Source of the DNA: Actinomycetes bacterium
GTDB taxonomy: Bacteria > Actinomycetota > Aquicultoria > CAJVYJ01 > JAUVQD01
Length of the DNA stretch: 6,869 bases
Direction: 5' to 3'
Assembly (NCBI GenBank): GCA_030598355.1
Contig: JAUVQD010000079.1
Location: forward strand, 1-6,869
In this document: positions 6,596 to 6,869 of the stretch, piece after piece
Layout: each line of letters opens with the position of its first letter
How positions within the stretch are numbered: the first letter of the stretch is position 1
The notes under the pieces: model-generated
Database searches by the model: none
The model's input: only the letters and a program-made list of their open reading frames with translations
What the model was told of the DNA's origin: nothing
Position numbers and translations under genes: made by a program

Positions 6596-6869
6596 ATGAC
6601 CCCTCGTATAGTGAGTGAACAAAAAGAAAAAGAACGACTTTCAAAATATGCGCAGCTAGCAACGGCAAGTAAAGGTAGAGCGACCGAGATAGCCCCTTGC
6701 CCGCTTCGCACTTGCTATCAGCGCGACCGCGATAGAATCCTTCATTCAAAAGCATTTCGAAGACTGACACATAAGACTCAAGTTTTTCTGGCGCCTGAAG
6801 GCGATCACTACCGGACCCGCCTAACTCACACTTTAGAGGTCAGCCAGATATCCCGAACGATCGCACGCG
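6596..6869 (+). CDS. dgt: dGTPase-like HD-domain deoxynucleoside triphosphohydrolase, 3' partial
   Basis: The frame is open from the ATG to the right edge (91 codons visible of an expected 330-400). The family hydrolyses dNTPs, classically dGTP, to the deoxynucleoside and triphosphate and so helps control dNTP pools. Recognisable blocks are [14 protein letters not shown] (15-28), the strongly conserved [23 protein letters not shown] (42-64, with the QRDRDRI and KAFRRL signatures), and [18 protein letters not shown] (68-85), which contains the first HD-domain metal-binding histidine (H78). The rest of the HD site (the GHDLGH region) is beyond the window. A GTG at codon 6 is an alternative start but has no ribosome binding site. 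The ATG is preferred because of the TATACT element 7 bases upstream. The gene is divergent from the lipoyl operon, with no evident functional link. Confidence 0.93.
   Translation, partial: MTPRIVSEQKEKERLSKYAQLATASKGRATEIAPCPLRTCYQRDRDRILHSKAFRRLTHKTQVFLAPEGDHYRTRLTHTLEVSQISRTIAR

Noticed and set aside
6496..6711. A 71-codon minus-strand frame ending in an ATGA overlap with the lpdA start, resembling a small upstream operon gene.
   Set aside because: It runs antisense through the dgt coding region, resembles no family, is Ser/Arg-rich in the manner of a shadow frame and has no evident ribosome binding site. The overlap looks coincidental.
1..6869. A novel defence, mobile or signalling system.
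   Set aside because: Every gene longer than about 90 codons is explained by a well-known metabolic or regulatory family. No transposase, integrase, direct-repeat array or unknown conserved gene is present.

Overview
The window is a piece of a bacterial chromosome with roughly balanced base composition. It is almost entirely coding and is dominated by one tightly packed minus-strand operon. The host lineage cannot be fixed from this sequence. The branched-chain-type E1 and E2 proteins and a leaderless-looking promoter on the other strand would fit an actinobacterial or related Gram-positive-type lineage, but this is a weak inference.

Layout from left to right. Positions 2-379 (+) hold the C-terminal part of an Rcp1-type response regulator that begins outside the window. 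It converges on lipA with only 5 bases between the two stop codons. Positions 385-6499 (-) hold six genes, read from right to left: lpdA (E3, dihydrolipoyl dehydrogenase), E1 alpha, E1 beta, E2 (lipoyl acyltransferase), lipB (octanoyltransferase) and lipA (lipoyl synthase). Adjacent genes overlap by 14 to 25 bases or are separated by 1 base, so they are almost certainly co-transcribed and translationally coupled. Positions 6500-6595 are a divergent promoter region. Positions 6596-6869 (+) hold the N-terminal 91 codons of a dGTPase-like HD-domain triphosphohydrolase (dgt), which runs off the window.

The operon is functionally self-contained. E1 (alpha and beta) decarboxylates a 2-oxoacid on thiamine diphosphate, and E2 carries the acyl group on one lipoyl-lysine (K42) and passes it to CoA. 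E3 reoxidises the dihydrolipoyl group with NAD+. LipB and LipA build that lipoyl group in place: LipB moves octanoate from acyl carrier protein onto the lipoyl domain, and LipA inserts the two sulfurs. Sequence signatures (a GEG rather than GDG thiamine motif in a short E1 alpha, and an FFEHKYLYR segment in E1 beta) point to the branched-chain/acetoin/pyruvate group of heterotetrameric E1s, so the substrate is not settled.

No mobile elements, CRISPR arrays, tRNA or rRNA genes, or novel defence-like system were seen. The most interesting non-coding signal is the 96-base divergent region. A TATACT element sits 7 bases before the dgt ATG, which suggests a leaderless mRNA, and the same bases read on the opposite strand give TATAAG facing the operon.
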